Below are positions 47,945 through 59,565 of a stretch of DNA of 64,000 bases, piece by piece (within the stretch, counting starts at the first letter, position 1; every line of letters starts with the position of its first letter). The stretch lies in the NCBI GenBank assembly GCA_033782935.1, contig JAWQEG010002479.1, positions 95,399-159,398 of the forward strand. The letters run 5' to 3'. The position numbers and the translations under genes were made by a program. The DNA comes from Petrolisthes cinctipes (taxonomy: Eukaryota > Arthropoda > Malacostraca > Decapoda > Porcellanidae). The notes beneath the pieces are model-generated. The model saw only the letters and a program-made list of their open reading frames with translations, had not been told where the DNA came from and did not search any database.

Positions 47945-50900
47945 TCAGCTTTTCTTTGCTTTGACCTCAGTTCCCCTATTTTTGCCATAGTAGACCAGTG
48001 TACGAGAACTGTGGAACAAGAGTTGTCGAAAAACTGCAGCTGCCAACACACAATATAGAACTAATATTGTTATATACTCTGCTCTATTGCGGAAAGGTGT
48101 GCCACATATAGTGTACCATTCTGAGCCATCAAGGGGAGGATCACTGAGGCAGTGGAAGTCAAAGTAGTCTTCATCATAATTCTCAGGACACAGGTAGGTG
48201 TTGCGTTGCAGTTTCTGAAATATGTAAAACAAAACAAAAATTTTATATGTAAGTTCTAAACTTCTGATTAATTAAAAACTGAATGTTGGCTGTAACATAT
48301 ATAGTAAGCTGTGTATAAAAATTGATCAAAGTAGTGATATTTACCATACTGTATTTATGTATATTTATAGAGTATATGCTATGTAAAATACAAAAGTAAA
48401 TGACTGACCCCTCCTGTGGCTGTGTACACAACAGAGGTCTCATCACAGGGTCCAACTCTCTCGTGAAGTCCAATGGAGACCTCATTCTCAGGGTGACCAA
48501 ACACCACCATGCCCAGGTAAAGTCCATAGTGCACTACTAGACTCAACACCAAGATAAAGGCAGACCAGTGTGTCCTTTCACCTGTGCAGAAGTTAAACTT
48601 TATACAGACAGTGACAATGTTAGCATTCTTCTTTTACTTCACCAGAAGAGCCTCTATACTGAAAGGACTACTACTGATGTCAAAGAATTATAAACTGTTT
48701 CTACAGCAATCTTAATATGTTTTAACTAATGGCTGACAAGATCCCCATCATAAATGAAATAACTGATATTGATTATGGAGGAGATAACATACAGCAGCAT
48801 CTGTATACTGTATCACAAAATTATAAGCTAACTGCTAACAAAATGTACCTGACATGAAGGAAAATTGTAGGTCCATGAGTTTCAGCACAGAAACACTATT
48901 GGGGGAAAACTTTTAACTGACATTTTCTTACTGTACTATTTCTTCAGGTTAAATAACTTTCACTGATGAAACAACAAGCTGGTCACTCACCTTTTTGTCT
49001 CCGAGTGTTGAGACCTGGGGAGCGATCAGCAGCCCAGACAATCAGCAGGTAGACTGTGACAATGGCAATGACACAGTTCTCAGTGTGAATGCCAAATCCA
49101 TCATGCAAGGGATGGTAAAGGGCCAAAAACTGTATCACACCTCCAGGCATACCGCACAACCCAGCCAATACAGCACACAGCACCTCTCTACCTACACTGT
49201 AGATAATTGAGTAATTAAATGCTGCCAACCAGAATAGCACCTTAGCTTTATATAGCTGGAATGCAAAAAAATACATACACTGGTACCGGTACTGTAGTGA
49301 AAACTACCCATCAGTCAAGGTGTAATAGTTGTCTATTTTGTGGCAGATTGGAGAAATCAGATGCCCACAATTCATCAATAATGTCGTATATGCATACATA
49401 AATCCCAAACACACTCTACCTGGACACTTTGCCTTTGTCATCACTGCCAGTTATGACACGGCGCCAGAAATGGAGTGCTGCAGAGAAGGCTGCACCAAAT
49501 GTCAGGTGAAAGTAATAGGAGTTCCAGGGCACCCAGTAATGGCGATCAAAGATGTTGGGGTCTGTGTCATGCCAAGTCCAGTGGACAAACTTTACTGCAG
49601 CTATGTCATACGGCAGGTCAATCAGCACTTCAACAAGTCCAGCTTCAAAAATTAAACGTTCCTGTTACATTGGGTTTACTGAATACATCCCAGTCGTCAA
49701 AGGTTAAAATTATGTGAAAATGTAGTAACTCCAAAGCCTATCAACCACCATATAGAGTGCAAAAAGCCTTTAGATGGTGGCTTTGCTCCATCTCCAAGGG
49801 ACAGGGACTTATATAGCTCTACAGTAGTGGGATAATGATCTCTGATAAAGAAATATTAGCAAGATTAAGTTTAGAAATACCTTGCTGTGACAATTTTCCT
49901 GAAATGTACTGTTGGTGAAAACAGACCTTGAATATAATAATATAAAATGTATTAACTGAATTTTCTCAAATATTACAACAAAGCTACTGCATGTATAACA
50001 ACATATTGTATACAGTATGCAACATATATTGTTAGGTGGGACCATCTCACATCACTGGAATCAATAGAGAGGAAAGTGACTGACCTGCAAGGGGTTCTGC
50101 ACGGCGAGGTAGGCGAGCGTGGGCCACAGCATAGGCTGCTATATACATGAACGTTGGGTCTGGGGATGGATGTATGGAATTATCAGAGACAAAGCTGTCA
50201 GTAGTGACTCCACCCTCATTTTTACATTTTTTTTTTTTAATATATATTTTTTTTTATACCTCAACCTCGGAACTGTAGGCTGTCAGTAGCCCGTGACTCT
50301 TGCGAGGCCCCGAGATTATTGGGTGTTGCACCAGATGAGACAGTGGAGCTTCATGGTGATGTTGGTACTGTAGCTTCTCTTCTGCCCCACTAGATGACAA
50401 CACCTTATTTATACACGTCACTATCAGGAGAGAGCAGCTACACCGTCACTCACAGCATCTTGGAATATGGTCGGGCATCTTCTATGTTGTGAGTTGATGA
50501 CGATGTAGGGGGTATTTTCTTGATGTGTCGGCGTAGCCAGGATAATTGATGAACAGCTGGACTTGTAATGAATTACTGTACTAGTAATAAAATTCAAGCA
50601 TTCTTGACTTCACTGGCCCTAAGCAATCATGTAAATAGGGGAAGAAGCTGGTAATGAAAATTCTGTAGATCCAGCCTCACTATAAAAGAAAAGAAAAAAA
50701 AAAAAAAAAAAAAACTGGAATAGTGTGGTATCTGGATACAGGGATACTAAAACATGCATGGATTCTTATATCTCTCTCTGGCCGGTACTTATAAAGAATT
50801 TAAGATTTTATCCTAAACTTTGTCATAGTTAAGATGAAGACATAACTTTCCTGTCCTAAGCACTAAGTCTTCGTCCTAATGCGAGACTTAGCTGGGTGAA

Positions 50901-53900
50901 AATCATAGACGGATGAAACAGTTACCTGCTAAATGTAGCAAGAATTTTTTTGTAATATTGTTATAATTTAAGGAAATAAAGAAAGGAAAATAGTGAAAAT
51001 AAATTTTTAAATAATTAAGCGCATATTATTATACTTTTTGATATGCAATGCATAGAATAATGCAAAAAAATTGTGTGTAACTAAAATTTACGGACAAAGA
51101 CATACCGAAGCCTAATATAGTTTTCGGACCAAAGAGGCCTTATTTATTTCATCTTAATAAATTTTATCATGATTGCAATATTTATGTGATGTTATATAAT
51201 GTACATTGAATCATATTTTCAATGCAGAGGGGTAATACCAGGCCTGTATAAGAATAAAATCCGTGAAATGTAGGGAAATGCTAAGATTTGCAGCTAGCAT
51301 TATGTCGGGAGTTTACCTAACCTCCAAAAGATATTAATCATATTTCATCGAATATTATTTATAGAAGCCTGGTATTATCCCTCTGCATTGAAAATATGAT
51401 TCAATGCACGTTATAGAACATCACATAAATATTGCAATCATGAAAAAACTGATTAAGATGAAATAAATAAGGCCTCTTTGGTCTGAAAACCATATTAGGC
51501 TACCACTCCCTCCGACGCTCACCGCCATTTGACAACACAAGTTAAATTAGCTTTTATCAGTATTCATTGTACTTTACTGAGATCACACACAGCATACTTT
51601 ATAGAACAAAATATACTCAAAATTATATTTTATATCTCTTTATATACGTCGCGATACACCGTGTTTATCATAAAAGTTAGGTGTAACAAGTGCAAAGTCA
51701 AATACACTCTGTTGCTCATTTTTCTGCCATGTTACCTCTCCTATGCAATCTAAATCGTCATTTAACATTATCAAATTGTACTTTTCCATCCACTCTAATA
51801 TTCTTCGCCCATTTCTATTTATAATTTGATTACTTCTGTACTCGGTCACTCGGTGTACTGCTTTGTTTATGCCTTGGCGGGGAGTGGCGGAAACTAATTT
51901 CATGATTTCTACGGTATCCACACACTTTCGGATGCTTATGACAAAATCTTAAGCCCCTAAGACACCCCCGGACCCAGTTTTAGCTAAGACGAGAGTTGTG
52001 ACGAGACATAAGGACTTATGACTAATTCTTAGGGATTTAGGACTTTTATCCGCCATCTTGAGGCTTAGGACAGAATCATAGCGCTAAGACGAAGACTTAG
52101 TGCTTTATAAGTACCAGAGTGTTGGTTACATTTTTTTCAGTCTCCTACAACTGGAGTATCAAGCCAGCCCCAGTTATACAACACACACATTAATGGAATA
52201 TTAGTACCCTCAAATCTGAACCTGGATCAAGCATGGCTGACTCAAAAACAAAAGAGGGAAGAGGGAAAATACAGGACAGAGTTGCTTCTGTGACAGAGGT
52301 TTAGATGGAAGAGGGTAAGTGTAAGACAAACGTGCTAATGTGACAGAGGTTTAACATACATATCAGGGGGATGTGGAAGGGAAGTCGACGGCCAAGCAGG
52401 ATGACAGTGGTCTGGGAGTGCCAGTAATTGTCAATATCAGGCATGAAGAAGGACATCATCTCTGTTGTCCAGCCATGCAGGTAGCAGCCCAGCCAGTGGT
52501 ACTTCCACCGACCTCCAACGATGAATGCTGTGGGGTAGGAGAACCAGTAAGTGTGGAGATAAGGATGAGGAAGAGGTAAGTGTGGGATGGTGTACATGTT
52601 GATGGGAGTGGTAGGATAAGGCGAGTGGACAGGTAAAGTATTGTAGTGAGTGGAGGATGTAATGACTGGGGATTGGGTGTGAGATGTTGTGAAGGTGTTG
52701 TGGAATTGGTAAAGAATATTAACAGACACAGATATAAATACATATGGTACAGTATAATACAGTATAAAATTTTTTGTTAACACCCCAAAATGAACCATAC
52801 TCCAAAATATGTTATATCCATGACAAAATAAGAAATATGGAACAAGGCTTGAATGTACAGTATTTTTATTTATAGAATGGTGGTAACATTTTGATCATGA
52901 AATGTCTGTTAAGGTCTAGGTGACACTTGGGAGATAAAGATAATTCCAAATTTATATCAGTTCACCCAAGTGACAACCAGTCTCCTTCCCATCACTTAGA
53001 CAATAGATAATGTCATATCACTATCAAATAGCTAAGAGTACTACACAGGACAGTATTAAGTAACTAGATGACAGCTGGATAGTAGGAATCTCAGTGATGT
53101 GTAGGAAAATGTTCTCCAGAACTATCCCTTTGACAGAAAATATAATAGGCTAGTTGGAATCATACTGTACATTAAATCTAGACATTAAACAAGAATCTAT
53201 ATGATAAAAAGCTGCACAATCGCTCTTCCTGGATACAAGGTGGTATAATGTACTTAATTCATGGTTTTGTACTTATGCTAAATCCAATTTACATGAAAAG
53301 TGAAAAAATCATGATGCAGGCCACTGTACAATACATGGGTAATAAAGGGCGACATTAAATTATATGGGACATTTTTATATAATAAACCCACCCACCATAT
53401 TCATAGTACTGTACAGTATTATGATTCTTACAGTCCAACTTGGAATGACCACTACTGTATATTACCCACACAAACAGACACGCAAATCACATCATACACA
53501 ACCTAAAACACTCACCTGCCTGTGGCCCTGACAACATCAGTAACATACACATTAAACACCTTGGACCACAAGGCATACAAGCACTCACTAACATGGCAAA
53601 CTACAGCTACTCACACAACACAATCCTCAACATCTGGAAACATGGAATATCATCACTATCCCCAAACCCAACAAAGATCCCACACTACCTTCATCACACC
53701 GCCCCATCACCCTCCTTTGCACACCCTCCAAAGTCACCGAGCGCCTCATCATCAGCTTAATTACACCACACATTCCCCTTGCATCCTCACAACATGGCTT
53801 CAGACCGCTACACTCAACAAACACTCTTCTTACAGACCTCACACAAAGAATTTTTGATGGCATCAACTCAGATAGACCCCCACACAGAACACTCCTAGTT

Positions 53901-56379
53901 ACACTGGACATTAGCAAAGCATTTGATGCCATCCCCCGCCACAACCTCACAAACAAAATATACAACACAAACATGCACAATAATACAAAAAGATGGCTGG
54001 CCAGCTTCCTGGGAGGAAGAGTAGCCCATGTTACATTTGCCAGTCAGTCATCTAACATTAAAAGTTTCACCAATGGTGTCCCTCAAGGTTCTATACTCTC
54101 ACCCACCCTTTTCAATTTATACATGCACGACCTACCAGTACCCCAGGCAACACAAATACAGATAGCCTCATAGGCAGACGACATAACTCTCACATGTACA
54201 CACAGAACTGTACATGTGAGTGTACATGTGTACACATGTACCCTACCTGAATACTCTAAATGCCTGGTTCACCACAAACAGACTTAAAATAGCACCCACC
54301 AAGTCAACTGTCACCCTACTCACCAACTGAAATGCAGAACACCGCTACACACCGCACCTCACCATAAACAACACACCTATACCACACACACACACACCCA
54401 AAATACTTGGCATAACATACAATACATCCATGACATTCAAACAACACATCATGGCCATCAAAAACAAATGCATGCAAAGACTTAAAGCCCTCAGATCACT
54501 TGCCAGCACAATATTTGGACACAATAAAGAAACCACAACCACAGTATACAAACAATATATTTGATCAGTGATGGATTATGCAAGCCCTGCCTGAGCCTCA
54601 AACCTCACTGAGACTCATCACAACACCCTACAGACCATACAGAATATAGCTCTAAAGATAATCACAGGCTGCACAGCTACCACACCTACAGACCACTTAC
54701 ACCATGAAACCAAAGTCCTCAAAATCAAGGACCATCTTGACATGAGAGGCATACAAACACTTGCTGCAGCCTCCACAAACCCACACCATCCACTACACTA
54801 CATGGCACAACACCCACACATGCCAAGGAACATCAAAACAACACCCAGTACACGATACCACACACAAATACTATAATCTCTTACACCCTGCCCACCCCAA
54901 ACCAGTCTCCAGAAACACATCCATACTCAAATCGCTTATCAGTCCATCCAAACACTAAAAAACAACACCCAGCAGCATGCACGACCTCCTGACATCCACC
55001 CATCTGAATCATCCCTTCCCCGTGAGGACAGAGTCCACCTGGCCAGGCTGCGGTGTGGGCACCACCCGGCCCTTCTGACATATCAGAAGAAGTTGGATGG
55101 AGCCATTGTAGATACCTGTCCGGGATGCAACATAGCACCTCATTCTATTAAACACATTATGGAAGACTGCAATACACACAACCACACTCGCCTACAACAC
55201 AACATACACTCTCTGAGGGCACTGTGGGAGAGCCCTGTTCAGGCCATGGCCCTCCTCAGGAGCTCGGGGCTGTTTGGCCAGACAGCTTGAGAAACTTCAA
55301 CAACCACCCACACCTGTCCCCAGCTCTTACCATGGATAAGGGTGAGGGCTCCAATCAGTACGAAGCTCCATTCCGAGAGAAAGTACGTCGGCTGGGCCTT
55401 AAAACTTTCCCATGGATCATTGACATGGAAAAACCAGTCCCATCCCTGCAAAATAAATACGATATACTGTAAGTATATACAGAAAATGTGGTATAGATAA
55501 ATTTCTGGTAATCCCAAATTTTTCATTTACTGTATTCATTAATACAGATATATCCTGAAAAGTGTTGTGGGTATAATATATAAAATACTGTAGTAATATT
55601 ATATAGCAAACTCACAACTGTATTCAACACAAGTCAAAAAGAAGGGCTGGGCTTCATGAAGTTGGGGAGAGGGTAAAGGAGAGGAGGGAGGGATAATGGC
55701 CCTGATTGGTTGGGTGGCTGGGAGAGGAAAAATAGCTAAACATGATTGATAGGAGTCCTATCATTTCAACACAGCTGCCATGGCTCATCTCTACTCTGCA
55801 AATTCAAGTTGAGTTAACAGTTTGATATGGAAAATACTTTGTTCCTGAAGGTAAACCTCATAGAAGAGATAATGATTCCACAATAGCGTACTTTGCTCTT
55901 TGTAATTATTTATTTAAGATTAACCACAGAAATGGAAAATTTTTTGGACATTCCATTTCCCCTTTTTTTATCTGTTGAAATGGATGGGAGACAGTGCAGT
56001 TTGACCATGTTTGACCCTCAAGAACCTGTATACCCCACATAAAGAGGGCAAGGCTTGAAGGTTGAGGGAAACTCAGAGGTAAATAATGCAAGTAAATAAT
56101 AAATTAACTAATTAGTTTCTATATGCTTTAGAATTAACCAGACCTGACCTGACCTAACCTGACCAAAACAGGACTGGGGCAAATTATCGGAACCCAACCT
56201 GGGCAAACTAACGGAACCAAACCTCAAATTTATAATTTCTGTACCTTATACTTTTCCTGATCTTTATCACAACAGTGTTTACACCACCTATAATTTAATT
56301 CAGGACTCACATCTTTGAAGGTGTAGTTTGCATATTCCTCCCCAAACCCCTTCAGGCCTCTCGGGTTCGCTCTCATCAT
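47945..56379 (-). CDS. Conserved multi-pass membrane protein, function unknown, 8 exons
   Basis: Exons in transcript order: 56379-56311, 55445-55331, 52527-52360, 50159-50085, 49642-49428 (or 49420), 49255-48991, 48581-48409, 48214-47945 (TGA). The start ATG at 56379 is the first after an in-frame TGA. Phases agree at all junctions but one: the good donor after 49420 (CCAG|gtagag) leaves the wrong phase for 49255, while donor AAA|gtgtcc at 49428 fits but is weak. With 49428 the product is 449 residues. About eight or nine hydrophobic helices: SEWSFVLIGALTLIHAFIV, YPTFMYIAAYAVAHA, YFHLTFGAAFSAALHF, LCAVLAGLCGMPGGVIQFLA, CVIAIVTVYLLIVWAAD, AFILVLSLVVHYGLYLGMVV, YITILVLYCVLAAAVF. A Cys-rich loop (CDET..CPENYDEDYFDFHC..TICG) lies between the last two, and NYT near the N terminus is a glycosylation sequon. 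It reminds me of the invertebrate family DUF7802, from memory and unverified. Enzymatic motifs not seen. Confidence 0.82.
50230..50778. other. Intron sequence, no assigned content
   Basis: Starts with a T-rich run at 50226-50259, then a GC-richer unique stretch, and ends with a ~25-base A-rich run at 50688-50714. Possibly an old retroposon read on the - strand. No coding signal. Confidence 0.35.
51110..51500. mobile_element. Foldback/MITE with ~140-base inverted arms
   Basis: Positions 51110-51251 and 51360-51500 are near-exact reverse complements (GACCAAAGAGGCCTTATTTA, TGATTGCAATATTTATGTGA, TTGAATCATATTTTCAATGC). The loop is about 110 bases. Target duplication is unclear. Confidence 0.82.
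51640..51880 (-). mobile_element. Fragment of LINE family B endonuclease
   Basis: The - strand reads NGRRILEWMEKYNLIMLNDD, IGEVTWQKNEQQSVFDFALV and NFYDKHGV, matching the endonuclease of the LINE at 14210-12495 (EDVINWMENYNLILLNND, SVIDFVLVN, FYDVYEAM). About 240 bases, both ends missing. Confidence 0.75.
53465..55320 (+). mobile_element. LINE family A, copy D (RT to 3' end)
   Basis: 5' truncated, then RT: ACGPDNISN-type start (53516), KHGISSLSPNPTKIP region, SQHGFRPLHSTNT (about 53790), LVTLDISKAFDAIPRHN (53900-53950), TNGVPQGSILSPTLFNLYMH (54070-54125) and the catalytic block AS*ADDITLTCT, where the Tyr codon of YADD is TAG (54171-54173). The C-terminal part (NHETKVLKIKDHLD, DGAIVDTCPGC..) runs to about 55290 and the 3' end reaches about 55320, some 10 bases from the splice donor at 55330 of the antisense host gene. 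Further stops and frameshifts; inactive. Confidence 0.85.
53535..55290 (+). pseudogene. LINE family A reverse transcriptase, inactive
   Basis: Order: RT fingers and palm (about 53535-54300), thumb and linker (54300-54700), and a C-terminal domain with HIKHIMEDC-type end (HSIKHIMEDCNTHNH, CPGC). The YADD Tyr is a stop codon, and several frames are needed to read the whole. The family copies its RNA at a nicked target. It is the best template in the window for recognising the fragments in 1-6.8 kb. Confidence 0.8.
56130..56235. repeat. Degenerate TTAGG-core fragment
   Basis: ACCTGACCTGACCTAACCTG followed by GGGGCAAATTATCGG and AACCTGGGCAAACTAACGG units: a partial, diverged copy of the core of the 45-46 kb MITEs, inside the first intron of the membrane-protein gene. 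Confidence 0.65.
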
Positions 56380-56485
56380 GCATCAAATTCCTGATGATCC
56401 TTGAGAACTCTGAAATTACGAAAGTATTTGAGATTATGGCATAGTAATTTAGTTCATAAAAATACTGTATTGTAGGGTATTCGTA

Positions 56486-57204
56486 CAGAAGTGGACCTTA
56501 CTGCAGCAGTGTTGCCAGATCCGGCTGGGTCCTAGTATTTTACCCCTGTCATTTATTGTACTTTATCACGATTATTTCCCGGTAGTTTGCCCAGGTTAGG
56601 TCCCGGTAGTTTGCCCAGGTTAGGTCCCGGTAGTCTGATGCGGTCTAGGTTAGGTTAGGTCAGGTCAGGTCAGGTAAGGTCAGGCTAATTTCAAAATGCC
56701 CCATTTGAATATGCCCTATCTTGGAAATGGGGCATTTGAGGAAGAAAAACCATAGAAGAAAAGTGGGTATTTATTGAAAGAATTACCGTTTTGCAGCAGT
56801 GTTGCCAGATCCGGCTGGGTGCCAGTATTTTACCCCCGTCATTTATTGTACTTTACCACGGTTATTTCCCGGTAGTTTGCCCAGGTTAGGTCCCAGTAGT
56901 TTGCCCAGGTTAGGTCCCGGTAGTCTGATGCGGTCTAGGTTAGGTTAGGTTAGGTCAGGTAAGGTCAGGCTAATTTCAAAATGCCCCATTTGAATATGCC
57001 CTATCTTGGAAATGGGGCATTTGCGGAGGAAATGCCATAGAAGAAAATAGTCTTAGAATGGTCTAAATAAGTGGGTAATGAAGGTAGAAAAAACGTACGC
57101 AATAACGGTAATTCATTCAATATTTACCGAAAAGTGTCTTAGAATGGTCCGAAATAGTGGGTAATGACAGTAAAATATCTATTATACAGTAAGGTCCACT
57201 TCTG
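56486..57204. mobile_element. TA-flanked MITE with TTAGG core, split by a second MITE
   Basis: Ends CAGAAGTGGACCTTACTG and inverse CAGAAGTGGACCTTACTG, TA outside. It holds the same TTAGG core as the hAT-type MITEs. Its right third (from 57129) is separated by the insertion at 56766-57128. It lies just upstream of the first coding exon of the membrane-protein gene (start codon at 56379). Confidence 0.78.
56766..57128. mobile_element. hAT-type MITE with TTAGG core, copy 3 (nested)
   Basis: Ends GGTATTTATTGAAAGAATTA and inverse, exact 8-base duplication GAAAAGTG at 56758-56765 and 57129-57136. It has inserted into the related TA-flanked element at 56486-57204. Confidence 0.9.
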
Positions 57205-57639
57205 TACCTTTACCTATTGTAGTTGCAGTAGCTATTATGAACAACCACAAATAACAAGACCTGAGCTAATGATACAAATATTGTTTTGGGTTAGGTTAGG
57301 CTGGTTAGGTTAAGGTTAGAGACTATTCCTCACAATGTTATGGTAAATAGTGAATAGAACCATCCACAATATGCATAAAAAGCTAACAAAATATATATAT
57401 ATAAATAACACATCCATAGGAAATACGATAGTTAATTCAGTTTTCTCACACCAAACCAATAATGACACAATTAGTTTTCCTCACTATCTTTTTTATACAG
57501 GTTAGTGGTAGTGGTAGTGGTAAGATGTCCTGGCTGAGTGTGTGTGTAATAATGATAAGATAGGAAGTCACCACAGCACAGCAGCAACTTCTTCTTAATT
57601 CTTATCTCCTTCATCTTGGAACGAATTTCAAGTTGACCC

Positions 57640-58020
57640 AAGTTATCTTACTGCAGGAACTATACATATAATTATAATTGGCTTCCAAAATTAAGCAGCG
57701 GCAGCCCTATAAGAGTTAATAATTAATTAATTGTTTATACTGCACCGATATTCTTCCAAATAAACTTAATTAGTACCAGTAACCAGTCAGCATCTATTTT
57801 TATACTTTTTATTTACCTATCTCAAGTTCTCAACAAGGGACAAACACACACTGTCACACAAAAGAATAAAACAAAACTACCATACATGTGACACCCAAAG
57901 TGTCGTACAGCAGTGGTTTTATATAATTGTTTTCCAGCAGCAGAACTATAAGAAGTAATTGCTTATATTGACATTCCTCCAAATATAACTATAGTACCAG
58001 TCAGCATCTTATTTTCTTAG
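57640..58020 (+). repeat. Diverged local repeat, two copies here and one at 58765-59640
   Basis: About 57650-57795 and 57905-58015 share TATAATT, CAGCAGCAG/GCAGCGGCAG, CTATAAGA, ATTGCTTATATTGACATTCC-like and AGTACCAGT..CAGTCAGCATCT. A third copy (CCATATAATAATTTTCTAGC on one side, TATATAATTGCTTATACT on the other) is split by the MITE at 58800-59565. Confidence 0.6.
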
Positions 58021-58764
58021 GAAGGGACACTGCAAAAAAAGAAAAAAAGAAAAGTATGAAACCCAAACTATCGTACTGTACTGCAGGAACCATAGACAAC
58101 TGCAAAAAGAATCCTTTTCATGAAAAAACATTGCTTTTTCTGATAATATATGCACCACTGAGTTCACCACTCTGCTCACACTTGCTTGTGTCACTCCTGC
58201 TGTATCCCCAATTACACTTTGGAAGGTCTCACTCGCCAACAATCGCAGAGTCACTATATAACACTTGAGTACGTGTTGGTATCGCATGAGACCATCTAGT
58301 GGGTCGAGCAACGTGTGGTTCCAGTTCCTGGCACAAATGTATTATTTCATGCCGAGGAAATCTATAGTAGCGCAGCAAGTGTTCATCACTATGATGTAGA
58401 GGGTCTAGCATATCCCTGTAGACTCTCTCACGCCTTAGCTGACGCCTATTTTCGTAGGCAAACCAAAGTTCCATCACTGCACTAGTCTCTTCACTCTCTT
58501 GCCTCTCCAACAACAACAAAATAACACGTTTGTGTTGGTGACTTCAAGTGTCGCGCTATCAATTTTCACAACTTTTCTACGGTGACGGAGTTCCTAACTC
58601 ACTTAGAAGGCCTTGGGGGTCTTCCTAAATCGAACCGATTTAGGAACAATAAAAATGGCGTCCCACAGTGTCAATATTGCTTTGAGTATGAGATCCTAGC
58701 TCGACTGGGGAAGTTAGGAATTCCTAACTGAGATAGGAATTCCTAAATTGTTTTGAGTATCCGG
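58021..58764 (-). mobile_element. PIF/Harbinger transposon, truncated, with one terminal region
   Basis: On the - strand the element starts near 58764 with GGGGCCGGATACTCAAAACA, passes a leader with short inverted AATTCCTA repeats, and enters a HARBI1-like reading frame at 58519. It ends without the nuclease core and without a visible matching terminal repeat near 58021. Confidence 0.65.
58090..58519 (-). pseudogene. HARBI1-like transposase, N-terminal fragment
   Basis: The frame opens MLLLERQESEETSAVMELWF (an internal ATG at MELWF is also possible). It matches the HARBI1 N-terminal region: RRERVYRDMLDPLHHSDEHL, RYYRFPRHEIIHLCQELEPH, then after a frameshift near 58255-58275 TLRLLASETFQSVIGDTAGV and TQASVSRVVNSVVHIL. 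The last is the helix-turn-helix that HARBI1 proteins carry before the DDE nuclease. The DDE part is absent, replaced by unrelated sequence with a stop at 58009-58011. Inactive remnant. Confidence 0.82.
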
Positions 58765-58799
58765 CCCCATATAATAATTTTCTAGCAACAGCACTCTAA

Positions 58800-59565
58800 A
58801 GCCCGTGTCACACGAGAGATATTTTCTGGCATCTTTTGGTATTTTGCTACCAAATGATGCCCGTACTGGTGGCAAAAAGTGCGCATGTAGTCACACGGTG
58901 GATTCGTCTACCAGCATCTTCCACTGGCCTCTTCCCGCAAACCAAAACAATCACTGAGTCACTTGGTAGACCATTCATTGCAATACTTCCACAATAATGA
59001 CCTCTCTTTTTATAAAACCTGTGTAACAATTCATGTGGTCAACCTGGCATATAATCTGAGCAGTGAGAATAAAATAATAAGGAAGAATTCTCTTGCGACC
59101 GGGCTCCTAACTTTAGCGACGTGTGATTGGCTGTCCAAACTTCTCATATCTCAGATGTTTTGATCTAGTATGCCTTAAATAAATTATCTGACACGTTATT
59201 ATGTTTTTAATGTAACAAATATTATTATATAATAGCCAAATGACAAGCAAAATCTGTTTATATTAGGGGAAAAAACTTGGTTTGTTCATTAGGCTACGGA
59301 GTTACTGTATCGTTCGAATCTATTCATTTTTGGTCAAGATACACCGTAAATATAAATGAAAGCAAAGTTATTAATTATAAAAATTACTGGCAGCAAGAAG
59401 ACGATCATGCGCGTCTTCCCGTTTGCTACCAAAAGATGCCAGTACTGGCGGCAAGAAGACGATCATGCGCGTCTTCCCGTTTGCTACCAAAAGATGCCCG
59501 TACGAGCATCTTTTGCTACCAAAATACCAAAAGATGCCAGAAAAAGTGTCCGTGTGACATGGGCT
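58800..59565. mobile_element. PIF/Harbinger-type MITE with long inverted ends
   Basis: TAA on each side; ends AGCCCGTGTCACACG and inverse AGCCCATGTCACACGGAC, inverted homology continuing through TTCTGGCATCTTTTGGTATT. 766 bases, no ORF. Near its right side 59386-59501 is two tandem copies of a 58-base unit (ACTGGC(A/G)GCAAGAAGACG onward). The uninterrupted relative of its target at 57905-58015 has a single TAA at the same place. Confidence 0.82.
59386..59501. repeat. 58-base tandem duplication
   Basis: Two nearly identical adjacent units starting at 59386 and 59444, each with CGATCATGCGCGTCTTCCCG and TTTGCTACCAAAAGATGCC, inside the Harbinger-type MITE. Confidence 0.85.

Larger units (their letters stand above)
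50779..52118. mobile_element. DNA element with inverted ends, carrying nested repeats
   Basis: Left end near 50779 reads CTGGCCGGTACTTATAAAG; the right end, inverted, reads CTGGTACTTATAAAGCACTA. A subterminal inverted pair GCACTAAGTCTTCGTC occurs at about 50858-50875 and again at about 52088-52105. Inside are a foldback repeat (51110-51500) and a LINE fragment. No target duplication could be fixed. Lies in the intron between exons 50159 and 52360. Confidence 0.6.
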
